Notes: a model not told the origin generated them from the sequence alone. Shown: positions 1 through 9,449, counted from the stretch's first letter. The stretch is 64,000 nt of DNA from Sphingomonas colocasiae (GCF_019880585.1 NZ_JAINVV010000001.1:434001-498000); one strand, 5' to 3'. Translations and numbers: made by a program.

Positions 1-1
1 T

Positions 2-2056
2 GGCATGCAGTGGAAAATTGGAACCCACACCAACCTTCGCCTAGATTATCAATATAATGAAGCAAAGCAGGATGTTAGTAGCTCGCTTCTGAGTTTCGAC
101 GATTTCAACGGATACACTAGCATTCCCTTGGATTCGTTGAACGGACAGACCCGTTCTGCGCTGGTCTGGGAGAATTTTTTTCCGATTTTGGGCACGCTTC
201 CAGCAAGCCTGTTCCAACGATACAATTTTAATGAATCGAAGGACGTATCACACGTCGTTACATTCAACGGAGATACCAGCCTAGGTCTGTGGGATTTCGG
301 CTATCAGGCGTCTTATGCGAAGGGTAAGCGGCGCTTTTTTCAAGGAGGCTTCACGCTGTCTCCCGGAGGGTTGGTCGCGTTTGACCGGATTCACCTTTCA
401 GACGAATTGCTGGGCAATACCGTTAATGGCCGAGTTATTTCGGCCTTTTTGCCCACTAGTGGATCGCGCGTTCAACTACCCTCATTTAGCTCGGCGGGCT
501 TTGACCGTTTGAACGATCCTGCCCTTTTCAACTTCACCGGCGGTCAAAAATCGACCAGCGACGACACCAACAAAAGATTTACTCTCCGCCTTGATACCAC
601 GAGAAACTTCGAAACCGGTTTTCTCAAATATATCAAGGCCGGAGCTTTCTATGAGCAGTCGCGAACCGAAGCAAACCCGCCCTATGACAGCTTCAGCTAT
701 TTTGCGTTTCCGGGGATTCCTCCCGCAAATTTGGGACTGTCGTTTGAAGATGTGGCGCTATCGCGCATCGGTGCCGCCGGGACGCTCCGGATGCTGAACG
801 CAAAGCAGGCGAGAAGTTTCGCGCGTGATCTCTTTTCCGGGAATGTTCCGGGTGTGTCCGCGGCCGAAAGTCTGTCGAGCCCATTCGACTTCGATGATTT
901 TACGGAAGAGCGGGATATGGCCGCCTATGTTCAAGCGGCCCTACAATTCGGCAAGCTTGAGATCGTGGGCGGGGTCAGATTCGAAAGGGTGAAGACCAAC
1001 TCCTTCACATTGTTCGCGCCGCAGATAATCTCGGCAGATGGCTTCCTTGACGAAGATTTCGCCGCGAACAACTCCGATCTGGTAAATTTCCGGGGACGTC
1101 ACGATACGTTTTTGCCGCGCGTGATGATCAATTATCGACCAAAGGAAAATCTGGTCATACGCCTCGGATATTATAACGCGATTGCCCGGCCTTCGCTCTC
1201 CAGCATCAGCCAGAATTGGCAGGTATTTCTCGATCTTCAGCCTTTTTACGGTCCACAGTTCGACCAGCCGATGCTTTCGCTCATCTCCGGCAATCCCGAT
1301 CTCAAATCGGCGACGACGCACAGTTTCGACCTCTCGGTCGAATTATATTCGGACGATATTGGGGTCATCAAGGCTGGCGCTTTCTACAAGCCCACTAAAA
1401 ACTCGATCATGAATATCCGTTCGCTGCTGGTCGAGGGAATTCCGGACGACGCTCCAATTCCTGATGATCCTCGCTTCGATACCCCGAATCTCTATCTGAT
1501 ATCCGAGCGACCGGTAAATTCTCCCGACCTGACGACGCTGTGGGGGCTGGAATTCTCGATCGAGCGTCAATTCAAGTTCTTGCCTGGCTTGCTCTCGGGC
1601 CTCGGCGTGTACGCCAATTATACCTACACCAACGGCTCGATGAACGACAGCTATGTCTATGGCGGCGTACCGGAGGGCTTCGTCACCGCCAAAGTGCCCT
1701 ATCTTCAGCAGCCGCCTCACTCAGGCACGTTTGCTTTGACCTATTCGAAGGGGCCAGTGAACGGCTCGCTGGCATACACCTATCAGGCTGGCATGTATTC
1801 CGGATATCCGGCGTTCGGATTTACGCAGCAAGGTCGCGCGAAGTTCGATACGCTGGATCTTCGGCTGAGCTACGACGGCAAGCTCTTCGGCAGCGAATAT
1901 CGCATCTTTTTCGAAGGTTCGAACCTGCTGAAAGGGCCGACGGATGTGACACAGTCGTCGGGTGACAAGGCACTGTCCACCGGCGACATATACCCCACGA
2001 GCGACCAGTATCTTGGTGGTCGCACATTGCGGATCGGCCTGACCGCCACCTTCTAG
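2..2056 (+). CDS. TonB-dependent outer-membrane receptor, C-terminal part
   Basis: The reading frame is open at the window edge, so the N-terminal signal peptide, TonB box and most of the plug are missing. The visible ~684 residues have the alternating amphipathic, aromatic-rich pattern of a 22-strand beta-barrel, with features such as RLGYYNAIARPS and a C-terminal RIGLTATF; the terminal Phe is the usual BAM recognition residue. Such receptors import large substrates with energy from TonB-ExbB-ExbD. The gene lies 84 bp upstream of an exported M16 peptidase in the same direction, which suggests a peptide or protein substrate rather than a simple siderophore. Substrate is not deducible from sequence alone. 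Confidence 0.88.
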   Translation, partial: GMQWKIGTHTNLRLDYQYNEAKQDVSSSLLSFDDFNGYTSIPLDSLNGQTRSALVWENFFPILGTLPASLFQRYNFNESKDVSHVVTFNGDTSLGLWDFGYQASYAKGKRRFFQGGFTLSPGGLVAFDRIHLSDELLGNTVNGRVISAFLPTSGSRVQLPSFSSAGFDRLNDPALFNFTGGQKSTSDDTNKRFTLRLDTTRNFETGFLKYIKAGAFYEQSRTEANPPYDSFSYFAFPGIPPANLGLSFEDVALSRIGAAGTLRMLNAKQARSFARDLFSGNVPGVSAAESLSSPFDFDDFTEERDMAAYVQAALQFGKLEIVGGVRFERVKTNSFTLFAPQIISADGFLDEDFAANNSDLVNFRGRHDTFLPRVMINYRPKENLVIRLGYYNAIARPSLSSISQNWQVFLDLQPFYGPQFDQPMLSLISGNPDLKSATTHSFDLSVELYSDDIGVIKAGAFYKPTKNSIMNIRSLLVEGIPDDAPIPDDPRFDTPNLYLISERPVNSPDLTTLWGLEFSIERQFKFLPGLLSGLGVYANYTYTNGSMNDSYVYGGVPEGFVTAKVPYLQQPPHSGTFALTYSKGPVNGSLAYTYQAGMYSGYPAFGFTQQGRAKFDTLDLRLSYDGKLFGSEYRIFFEGSNLLKGPTDVTQSSGDKALSTGDIYPTSDQYLGGRTLRIGLTATF

Positions 2057-2071
2057 GATCATCATTCGCGT

Positions 2072-2100
2072 CGCCTCGGCAGCTGTGAGCTGCCGTGGCG
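2072..2100. other. Hairpin between receptor and M16 peptidase genes
   Basis: A perfect 8-bp stem (CGGCAGCT / AGCTGCCG, loop GTG, 2077-2095) is extended by CGCC/GGCG pairing on the outside. No run of T follows, so it is not a classical intrinsic terminator. It could reduce read-through into the peptidase or stabilise the upstream mRNA. Confidence 0.5.
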
Positions 2101-2140
2101 AGCGTTGGTGCCAACGACGAATCTACCGGAAAGTGACCGC

Positions 2141-4813
2141 ATGGCTTTGATACGAAGCGGGCTATTTTTGATTTCGCTTGCCATAGTGCCGATCCCGCAC
2201 CTTCAGGCACAGCCGGTTTCGAACAGCGCAATGGTCGAAGGCTCTGAGTTTCGGTTCGGGACGCTTCCGAATGGAATGCGATATATCATCGAGAGGACGG
2301 CAAATCCCGAAACCGTGGTCATGCTCGCGGTGAACGCGGGCGACCTCGATCAAGAAGCTGATCAAGGGGCTGCCGCGCATGTCATCGAGCATATCGGCTT
2401 ACAGTTCGGGGCGGCGCACGATGCGAGCCTCCTCAATCTCTTGGTTGCAAAGGGGCAGATCAAGATTAGAAACGGCTCAACGGGTATGCGAGGGACCGAT
2501 TATTGGCTGCAGCTTCCGCGCGAAGCCGCAGCGACGCCCGAAGATGTCATTCGGGTGGTTTCGGACTGGCTGACAGGCGCCCCGATCGACGAGGCGAGTG
2601 TTCAGCGAGAGCGCGTCAATGTGGGTTCCGAGCACTCTAGGGTAGACTCCGCCCTGACAGGTCAGAATGAGGTCATTCGGCAGGCTTTTGGCAGCCGGAT
2701 TGCCGAAGCGCGCTTAATGGAGCTTCGTGGGGTTCAGCAGATGTCGGCGGCGAGCGTGCGGCGGTTTTACGAGAAATGGTATAGGCCGGATCTCGCGACC
2801 ATCATCGTCAGCGGAGAGATCGATATCTCGGAATGGATTCCGGCAGTGGAATCGCTTGGGTCTTTGCCCAATCCGTCAGGCCCCAGTCCGCGAGGCCGAG
2901 AAGGCAGGCGTTCGGAACGCTCGCCAGGTTTGGCAATGGGGATGGCGCCGCGCTACTTGGCTGTCGAGCGGGACGATGAGTCGCCGGCTGTGCGAGTAGC
3001 TATTTTGCCCCGGTCTCTCCAGGGATCGCTCGTGGATGAACCGCGATTGAATATACGTAAGGCTCTTCTACATAGGCTTGCTCTCCAGGCAGCGGGCAGC
3101 ATGGGATTTGCTTTGGAGGAACCTCATCTTCCGGACATCTACCAGAAGTCGATCAGTATGTCGTTCGAACTGAATGGCGATACCGAGAGAGGGAACGGGT
3201 TTGCAGGGGCCCGGACCGCAATGGGAAATGCCATCCGAAATCTTCGCACGGTCCAAAAGTTCGGCGTAAGCGAAGTCATATTGGCGCAAGCCCGACGCTC
3301 GGTTCTCAAGCAGGTGAATGAAGAGTTTAAAAACCCGGTCGCGCGTGTCCGAGAATATAAGGATATGGCGCAAATCGGCGCGATTTCGCGACTGCCATCG
3401 GGCAAGGAAGCAAAGTCCGTTATCGACACCATTAGCCTGAGCGAAGTGAACAATTATTTGCGGAAAGCCATAAGGTTCGATCGCGATTTCGATATCGCTG
3501 TGACTGGACCGCGCGGAGCGCTAACCCCCGAACTCAAATCTGCCCTGATGTCAGCCCGGTCCAGCGGGATGAAAGCCGATATCAGGCGTCCCGAGGCTCA
3601 GCCGCGTCTCGATTCTATTGCCGAGCCAGCGGGAAGCGAGGATCAAGCGCGTGTCGGTCCAGCAACCGTCGACCAGCAAGGCATCGGAGTACTCGATCTG
3701 CCGAGCGGCCAGCGTGTCATCCTAAAGCATGTCGACAGCGGGGCCCTGGTCGCCTCCGCGGGCAGCATCACGTCCAATGAGGACTTGCTAAGCACTGCGA
3801 ATCCACCCCTCTACTCGATCTCCGATGCTTTCATCGCGCGCCCAGAGCGGCTCGACGAAATGCAGTATCGGGAGTTTCTGAACCGCGAGGGCCTCGCTTC
3901 CGAAATATCCCTATCGGCCGACCGTACAATTCTGACGATTTCGGGGAGATCGGATAGTGCGGATAGTCTGTTTCAGGCGGTACGTGTCGTCCTGAAATCC
4001 GCGCAATCCGGCACTGGCGTAAACTTCCTACAATCATATGGCGGAACCCCGGCTGGTGCTCGGTTCGACTATCGTTCTGGGTTTCGGGAAGCGATCGCAC
4101 TGTCAGCAGATAGCTCCGAAATGCTGGGCAAGGGTTTTAAACGCTTTTCGCCTCAGACCATATTGATCACTGGCGACTTCGAGATTGTCGACGCGATCGC
4201 CCTGACGACGAAATATCTGAGCGATATTGCTCCGGCTATGCCGAAGACCTCCCCGACGTCGTTGCCGAAATTGTCATATGATGACGGCCTTTCGGCTAAG
4301 AAATGGGTCGACGGCCGAAAGATTACACGCCTCTTCACGATTGCGACGGAAGACAAACAGGACATCTACGCGAATTCGCGATTGGTCGCCCAAATTTTGA
4401 ACGACCGGCTTTTCGACCTGCTTCGAAACAATGGCGTGTACACCGGCGCGAGCGTGAATTGGCGAGTGTGGCCCGCTGCCGCGGGCCGTGGTGAAGCACT
4501 CGTTGATGTCCGCATCAGCTATCTTGTCGGCGATGCAAGCCCTCCCGGACTGAGCGACCTTGTTGATCAAGAAATCGACAGCCTTCAAAAGGGAAATTTC
4601 AGCTTGGGCGATTTTGATGGTGCGAGGCGAAAAGTCGCCGAGGTAATCGCTACGTCCGCCAAGATACCGTCGCAAGCTAACGAACTGGCCATGCCCATTT
4701 TGCTGAATGGCGGCGAACCACGAGCGGCGTTTACTCTAGAGCATTCGCTTTTAGAAAAGGCGAATTTTGAAAGAGTGAAAAAAATGGCAGAAAGCCTATT
4801 CAATCGGGATTAG
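2141..4813 (+). CDS. Exported M16 family zinc metallopeptidase (pitrilysin/FusC-like)
   Basis: 890 residues, the size of two-lobed M16 enzymes with four repeated alpha/beta domains. The inverted zinc motif HVIEH is at residues 80-84, and the third metal ligand is probably Glu164 in VNVGSEH, which resembles the NAVxSE segment of insulysin and pitrilysin. A hydrophobic signal peptide (MALIRSGLFLISL..., cleavage near LQAQP) supports the ATG at 2141 over an upstream in-frame TTG at 2105. It is probably periplasmic. M16 enzymes degrade peptides or unfolded proteins inside a closed chamber. Its position after a TonB receptor parallels FusA-FusC, where FusC cleaves ferredoxin imported by FusA. The family call is firm; the substrate is inferred. 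Confidence 0.88.
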   Translation: MALIRSGLFLISLAIVPIPHLQAQPVSNSAMVEGSEFRFGTLPNGMRYIIERTANPETVVMLAVNAGDLDQEADQGAAAHVIEHIGLQFGAAHDASLLNLLVAKGQIKIRNGSTGMRGTDYWLQLPREAAATPEDVIRVVSDWLTGAPIDEASVQRERVNVGSEHSRVDSALTGQNEVIRQAFGSRIAEARLMELRGVQQMSAASVRRFYEKWYRPDLATIIVSGEIDISEWIPAVESLGSLPNPSGPSPRGREGRRSERSPGLAMGMAPRYLAVERDDESPAVRVAILPRSLQGSLVDEPRLNIRKALLHRLALQAAGSMGFALEEPHLPDIYQKSISMSFELNGDTERGNGFAGARTAMGNAIRNLRTVQKFGVSEVILAQARRSVLKQVNEEFKNPVARVREYKDMAQIGAISRLPSGKEAKSVIDTISLSEVNNYLRKAIRFDRDFDIAVTGPRGALTPELKSALMSARSSGMKADIRRPEAQPRLDSIAEPAGSEDQARVGPATVDQQGIGVLDLPSGQRVILKHVDSGALVASAGSITSNEDLLSTANPPLYSISDAFIARPERLDEMQYREFLNREGLASEISLSADRTILTISGRSDSADSLFQAVRVVLKSAQSGTGVNFLQSYGGTPAGARFDYRSGFREAIALSADSSEMLGKGFKRFSPQTILITGDFEIVDAIALTTKYLSDIAPAMPKTSPTSLPKLSYDDGLSAKKWVDGRKITRLFTIATEDKQDIYANSRLVAQILNDRLFDLLRNNGVYTGASVNWRVWPAAAGRGEALVDVRISYLVGDASPPGLSDLVDQEIDSLQKGNFSLGDFDGARRKVAEVIATSAKIPSQANELAMPILLNGGEPRAAFTLEHSLLEKANFERVKKMAESLFNRD

Positions 4814-4870
4814 AAGCGGCGCTGTCGCGATTCTAACAGATGGGTTTCACGCCCCTCAAGAATATCCGAC

Positions 4871-5099
4871 TCAGACTTCCGATTTTTGAGAGCTTTCTGC
4901 CACGTCTACGATCACTTTCCCCGCATGCGGGCGGAGATCGAGCATGAGCCCAACCGAGCCGCTCGTCGGCCAAATTCTGATGGTGCTCACCAATCATTCT
5001 CGCGAGCTTTCGGGTCGTGACACAACCGGCTGCGGATACTCTCGCTTTCTGCCTCGAACTGGGCGTACCGTGGATCAGCGTGTTCCGATATCCAACCAC
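4871..5099 (-). pseudogene. Decayed zinc alcohol/polyol dehydrogenase C-terminus
   Basis: Two minus-strand frames joined by a frameshift near 4935-4950 read like the tail of a medium-chain dehydrogenase: VGYRNT..., ARVSAAGCVTTRKL, then PHAGKVIVDVAES and a stop at 4871-4873. The pattern 'RY-NT ... SG-V ... L ... GKVVID' is typical of sorbitol/xylitol dehydrogenases. No start, Rossmann fold or catalytic domain is present. The assignment rests on short pattern resemblance and is tentative. The remnant suggests this spot was rebuilt when the cargo was acquired. Confidence 0.35.
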
Positions 5100-5468
5100 T
5101 CGGCCTGATCGCTCTGTGCGTGGTAATAGGCCCGCAGGCTTGACCGTTTACTGGCATTGGCTGCGCCTAAACGCCGGAGGCGCGGAACAACTTCTTGGCA
5201 TATCCGTCGGGGTTCATGCGTCCGGTCCTTGCGTACATATTATCCCGCTCTTCATGCAGCGACGGACGGCTGCGATTGCTCATCAAAACAGCTCCGGCAA
5301 TAAAACAACCCCGACAAATGCCCGTATAGAATGGGTCCAACTTTTGTGGAAACTGGCGGGCGCGGCGCTTCAATAGCGTGGAACCCAAAACCAACCCCGC
5401 CGGATTTTTCGGGCGCGGCCGGGCATGTCCGGTCGGGCGCTGGAGACGGCTGCCCGAAAGAAACGACT
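5100..5468. other. Non-coding or decayed stretch before the ICE backbone
   Basis: No frame in this stretch has a convincing start, ribosome site or recognisable domain. The short open frames on both strands contradict each other. It most likely contains promoter sequence for the HTH/alpha-CTD-like gene at 5469 plus degraded DNA. Confidence 0.4.
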
Positions 5469-5873
5469 ATGGCCGCACCGCCCTTTGCCAGCCCGAGCGA
5501 GCGCCGCGCCTATGTGCTTGAGCTGCGGGAGCGCGGCATGACGTTCAAGGATATTGCCGCGGAGCTTGGCGTATCGACGCAGCGTGCGCGGGATCTGTAT
5601 CTTATTGCCCGGCGTCAAAAGGTACAGCCTGGACCACTGACGCTTGATCAGGTGATACGATCGAGTCCGGTTGCCTTGCTGCCACTCTCCGCACGAACCC
5701 GGCGGGCGCTCGAAGAAGGAGGTATCAGCACGTTCGAAGACTTGTGGCGGATCGATCGAGCGTCCTTTTCTTCCTTCTATCTGCTGCTTCCAGACGGAGG
5801 GCCGAAAGGTCGAGATGAAATCTTCGCGCTGCTCGATGCCTATGCGCGGCTGGAGCCCGACTTCATCATTTGA
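5469..5873 (+). CDS. Small HTH protein with RNAP alpha-CTD-like C-terminus (copy 1)
   Basis: 134 residues from the ATG at 5469, preceded by AAGAAA; the frame is open upstream but that extension looks like non-coding DNA. Residues 10-45 form a sigma-region-4-like helix-turn-helix (GMTFKDIAAELGVSTQRARDL). The C-terminal half (LSARTRRALEEGGISTFEDL...PKGRDEIFALL) follows the helix-hairpin plan of the RNA polymerase alpha C-terminal domain. The minus-strand protein at 25360-25773 has the same two-part plan, so the transfer module is bracketed by two related proteins. A role as transcriptional regulator of the element is inferred. Confidence 0.7.
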   Translation: MAAPPFASPSERRAYVLELRERGMTFKDIAAELGVSTQRARDLYLIARRQKVQPGPLTLDQVIRSSPVALLPLSARTRRALEEGGISTFEDLWRIDRASFSSFYLLLPDGGPKGRDEIFALLDAYARLEPDFII

Positions 5874-6186
5874 GGGGACGCTTCCCCTAACGGCCAGCCT
5901 GTAGTCTGTCCGTACCCCTTATGCGGGGGCACCCCGCAACACCCCGATGGTGACGCCGCGCCCCGCGCGGCGGCGTACTGGTGGGGCCTTCCGACAGTCG
6001 CGTTGCTGGCCGGCGCTCCCCTCTGGGCGCGTCCCGGCGTCCCGCAAGCCGCTTCGCGGCTCCTCCATTGCATTGCGGTCCTGCAGATGCGGGCCGCCTC
6101 CTGGCCGCGCCCGGCAGGTCGCATCTCGCCGCCCATCCCCGCTCCGCCGGGAGGCCTGTGGGATTTGGGGCGGGAATGGAGGAAAT
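5874..6186. promoter_or_regulatory. Upstream region of the ardC gene
   Basis: 313 bp with no supported gene. It holds a short hairpin around GCGGGGGCACCCCGC near 5921-5938 and a strong ribosome site (GGAGG) directly before the ATG at 6187. The upstream ORF extension seen here lacks domain-like composition and is not treated as coding. Promoters for the ardC operon are expected here but no clear -35/-10 pair is seen. Confidence 0.4.
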
Positions 6187-7164
6187 ATGCCTGTCCAATC
6201 GAAACGTCGTGCAAGGTCGAGCCGAGGTGAAGCGGGCGCGCCGCGCGCGTCGCTCTATGACGCGGTCACCAACAAGATCATTGCCGAACTCGAAGAAGGT
6301 CGCTTGCCTTGGGTGCAGCCGTGGCAGGCTGTGCGCGGCAGCGATGGCGGCGCGTCAGTAGCCCTGCCGCGCAACGCGGTGACCGGGCGTAGCTATTCGG
6401 GGGTCAATATCCTGATCCTGTGGGGTGCGGTGATCGAGGCGGGCTGGCCTTCGCAGGGCTGGCTCACCTTCCGGCAGGCGCTGGAGGCGGGCGGCAATGT
6501 CCGCAAGGGCGAGCGCGGGACGACCGTCGTCTATGCCGATCGCTTCATTCCGAAGGGCGAGGCCGCACGGGTGGCACAGGATGGCGGCGAGGCACGCGCC
6601 GTGCCGTTCCTCAAAAGCTTCACCGTCTTCAATGTCGCGCAGTGCGAGGGACTGCGGTCGGGGATCGGGATCGATCCGGCGCCGCTGTCCGAGCGCGAGA
6701 TCGTGCCGGTCGCCGAGGCGGTGATCGCGGCATCGGGGGTGGATTTTCGGATCGGCGGCGACAGGGCCTTTTATGTGCCCGCGCATGACTATGTGCAGGT
6801 GCCGCCGCAACCGGCCTTCTTTGATCAGATCAACTATTATCGCACCGCGCTGCACGAACTCACCCATGCGACGGGTCACGCCTCGCGGCTCGACCGCAAG
6901 CTGCTCAATGCGTTCGGATCGAAGGACTATGCGCGCGAGGAACTGGTTGCCGAAATGGGCAGCGCCTTTCTGTGCGCCGCGCTCGGTATCGCGCCGACCG
7001 TGCGTCATGCCGATTATATCGGATCATGGCTGGAGGTGCTTCGCGAAGACAATCGCGCCATCTTCCGCGCCGCGAGCCTCGCCAGCAAGGCGGCGGACTG
7101 GTTGCTTGCGCACTATGGCGAAGCCGATGCGGGCCAGCATCTCGGGCGGGAGCTGGCGGCATGA
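6187..7164 (+). CDS. ardC: ArdC-like antirestriction protein / zinc metallopeptidase
   Basis: 325 residues. The N-terminal ~130 residues match the ArdC single-strand DNA-binding domain (LYDAVTNKIIAELEEG, PWVQPW, YSGVNILILW). The C-terminal domain carries the metallopeptidase motif HELTHATGH, with the first His at residue 223. ArdC proteins protect incoming single-stranded DNA from host restriction during conjugation. The start at 6187 is set by a GGAGG ribosome site and by conservation beginning shortly after; a longer in-frame extension is rejected. It overlaps the next gene by ATGA. Confidence 0.9.
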   Translation: MPVQSKRRARSSRGEAGAPRASLYDAVTNKIIAELEEGRLPWVQPWQAVRGSDGGASVALPRNAVTGRSYSGVNILILWGAVIEAGWPSQGWLTFRQALEAGGNVRKGERGTTVVYADRFIPKGEAARVAQDGGEARAVPFLKSFTVFNVAQCEGLRSGIGIDPAPLSEREIVPVAEAVIAASGVDFRIGGDRAFYVPAHDYVQVPPQPAFFDQINYYRTALHELTHATGHASRLDRKLLNAFGSKDYAREELVAEMGSAFLCAALGIAPTVRHADYIGSWLEVLREDNRAIFRAASLASKAADWLLAHYGEADAGQHLGRELAA

Positions 7165-7577
7165 TCCTCCTGACCCCCGAGCTTCGCGCTGCTTTGCGCG
7201 CGAACGACGAAGCCCGCCGCGCCGCCGTCATGGCGGGATTGAATGAGCCTGATTTCGTGCCGCTCGCCAAATTCTTCTCGCCGGTTGGTTCGGCTACCTG
7301 GCTCGCCACCGAATTGGGCGAGGATGGCGACACGCTGTTCGGCCTTGCGGATCTCGGCTTCGGGACGCCCGAACTCGGCTCGTTCAGCCTTTGCGAACTG
7401 GGTTCGGTGCGCCTCGCCTTCGGCCTCGGCATCGAGCGCGACCTCCATTTCGAAAGCGGCCTCGCAATCTCGACATGGGCGGCGTGGTCGCGCCGCGCGG
7501 GATCGATCCTTGTCGCCGAAACCCTTTTCCGCCGCGACTTTCGGGTGCGTGGCTCCGACCTTCCGAAGCCTGACTAG
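7161..7577 (+). CDS. DUF2958 family protein
   Basis: 138 residues starting MILLTPELRAALRANDE, which is the characteristic beginning of DUF2958 proteins found next to ArdC and ParB genes on conjugative elements. It is translationally coupled to ardC through an ATGA overlap. No catalytic motif or membrane segment is visible. Its function is unknown; the conserved neighbourhood points to establishment or maintenance of the element. Confidence 0.85.
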   Translation: MILLTPELRAALRANDEARRAAVMAGLNEPDFVPLAKFFSPVGSATWLATELGEDGDTLFGLADLGFGTPELGSFSLCELGSVRLAFGLGIERDLHFESGLAISTWAAWSRRAGSILVAETLFRRDFRVRGSDLPKPD

Positions 7578-7619
7578 GCGGCGGCAGACGCTGGCGGCGC
7601 GTCTTGCCGTCATCCCTAA

Positions 7620-7655
7620 GCCGGTCCGCCCAATCTGGAAATCCGACGGACCGGC
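7620..7655. promoter_or_regulatory. Inverted repeat upstream of the ParB-like gene
   Basis: GCCGGTCCG (7620-7628) and CGGACCGGC (7647-7655) form a perfect 9-bp inverted repeat with an 18-bp spacer, ending 24 bp before the ParB-like start. The spacing fits a dimeric operator or an mRNA hairpin. Autoregulation by the ParB-like protein is a possibility, not shown. Confidence 0.45.
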
Positions 7656-7679
7656 CCCTTCATGAAGAAAGGTAACCTC

Positions 7680-9443
7680 ATGAAACTCGACTTTATCGAC
7701 CTTGGCAAGCTGTCGATCAGCAAGGCCAATATGCGCTATGCCAAAAAGGCCCCCGATGTGTCGGACATATTGCCGACGATCCGGGCGCGCGGCGTTCTCG
7801 TTCCGCTGATCGTTCGGCCGAACTGTGCAGAAGGTGCGTTCGAAATCGTAGCGGGGGCGCGGCGCTTCGCGGCGGCGTCCATCGTTGCCGCAGAGCGTGG
7901 TGAGGCCGAACCGCTGCCTTGCGCCATTCTCGACGAGGGCGACGACGCCGCTGCGCTCGAAGCCTCGCTTATCGAGAATGTCGCGCGCCGCGATGCCGAC
8001 GAGGTGACGCAGTGGGAAAGCTATACCCGGCTGGTCAAGGAAGGTCGGAGCATCGCCGAGATCGCGGACACTTTCGGAATGCCCGAGGCCATGGTGAAGC
8101 GCATTCTCGCCTTGGGGAATCTCTTGCCGCGTATCCGGTCGCTCTATGCCAAGGAAGAGATCAGTCCCGCGACCGTCCGGCAATTGACGTTGGCGACCAA
8201 GAGCCAGCAGCGCGCATGGCTCGCGCTGTTCGACGATGCCGATGCCTATTGCCCGCAGGGGAACCAACTCAAGGCGTGGCTGTTCGGTGGCAGCGAGATC
8301 AAGGTCGATCATGCGCTGTTCGATGTCGAGGCGAGCGGGCTTTCGATCATCGCCGATCTGTTTGGCGATGATCGCTATCTTGCCGATGCCGAGGCGTTCT
8401 GGGAAATGCAGAGCGCGGCCATCGAGGTGCGGCGCGAGGCCTATCTGGACGATGGCTGGGCCGAGGTGGTGATCGTGGGCAAGGGTGAATATTTCTCGCA
8501 ATGGGAATATCGCAAGGCCCCCAAGCGCAAGGGCGGGCGCATCTATGTCGATGTTCAGGCCAGCGGTGAGGTGGTCTTCCACGAAGGCTATGTGACCACG
8601 AGGGAAGCGGCGCGGCTTGATCGGGGCGAGAAGGTTGCGGCCATCGGCAAGGTCGCGCGTCCCGAACTCACGTCGCGGATGCAGACCTATATCGATCTTC
8701 ATCGCCATGCTGCCGTGCGCGTCGCGCTCACCGATCATCCCGGAGTCGCTCTGCGGCTGATGGCCGCCCATGCGATTAAGGGATCGCCGCTCTGGACTAT
8801 CCGGATCGAGGAACAGGCCGCCAAGCAGGACGATGTGCGCGAGAGCATCGAGACGTCAGCGGCGGAGACGCGGTTCGATGAGAAGCGCCGCGCGGTGCTG
8901 GCGCTGCTCGGGTTCGATGCCGAGGAGCCGACCGTGACGGGCGGCGGCAGTCTGCGGCTTGCCACGCTGTTCGAGCGGTTGCTCGAACTGCCCGACCGCG
9001 CGGTGATGGACATCGTCGCTATCGTTATCGGCGAGACGCTGTTCGCGGGCAGTCCGGTGATCGAGAGGGTTGGCCTCCATATCGGGGTCGATATGGCAGC
9101 ATGGTGGAGCGCCGACGACGCCTTCTTCGAAGGGCTTCGTGACAAGGAAGTCCTGACCGCCATCGTCGCTGACGTGGGCGGAGCCGAGGTCGCCGCCGCC
9201 AATGCCAAGGAGAAGGGTGCAACGTTGAAAGCGATTATTCGCGACCATCTGGACGGCACCAATGGCCGGGCGAAGGTCGAAAGTTGGGTGCCGCGCTGGA
9301 TGGTGTTTCCGCCTTCCGCTTATACCGCGCGCGGCGGACTGGTCGTCGAGGCAGTGACGCCGGTTGAAGCAGAGCCGCCGGTCGAGATCGAAGTGCCGGA
9401 TGAGGTCGAAGCCGACTTCGAAGACCATCGCGAAGCAGCGTGA
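7680..9443 (+). CDS. Large ParB/RepB/Spo0J-like DNA-binding protein
   Basis: 587 residues. Residues 1-95 are a ParB N-terminal domain with the nucleotide-binding GARRFAAA motif and LIENVARRD helix. A KorB/ParB-type helix-turn-helix follows (SIAEIADTFGMPEAMVKRIL, about 130-150). The remaining ~400 residues are helical with an acidic tail. This long ParB type is typical of conjugative elements and large plasmids of alphaproteobacteria and usually lacks an adjacent ParA, as here. The ATG at 7680 has AAGAAAGG upstream; an in-frame ATG at 7662 is possible. A role in partition or global regulation of the element is inferred. Confidence 0.85.
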   Translation: MKLDFIDLGKLSISKANMRYAKKAPDVSDILPTIRARGVLVPLIVRPNCAEGAFEIVAGARRFAAASIVAAERGEAEPLPCAILDEGDDAAALEASLIENVARRDADEVTQWESYTRLVKEGRSIAEIADTFGMPEAMVKRILALGNLLPRIRSLYAKEEISPATVRQLTLATKSQQRAWLALFDDADAYCPQGNQLKAWLFGGSEIKVDHALFDVEASGLSIIADLFGDDRYLADAEAFWEMQSAAIEVRREAYLDDGWAEVVIVGKGEYFSQWEYRKAPKRKGGRIYVDVQASGEVVFHEGYVTTREAARLDRGEKVAAIGKVARPELTSRMQTYIDLHRHAAVRVALTDHPGVALRLMAAHAIKGSPLWTIRIEEQAAKQDDVRESIETSAAETRFDEKRRAVLALLGFDAEEPTVTGGGSLRLATLFERLLELPDRAVMDIVAIVIGETLFAGSPVIERVGLHIGVDMAAWWSADDAFFEGLRDKEVLTAIVADVGGAEVAAANAKEKGATLKAIIRDHLDGTNGRAKVESWVPRWMVFPPSAYTARGGLVVEAVTPVEAEPPVEIEVPDEVEADFEDHREAA

Positions 9444-9449
9444 CGAGGG

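Noticed and set aside
2141-4813. Lasso-peptide or bacteriocin maturation cluster
   Set aside because: TonB receptor plus peptidase recalls lasso-peptide isopeptidase loci, but the peptidase is M16, and no precursor, B/C enzymes or transporter is seen.
7113-8771. 552-codon open frame on the minus strand
   Set aside because: It runs antisense to DUF2958 and the ParB-like gene, whose domains are clear. Composition is that of a GC-rich shadow frame.
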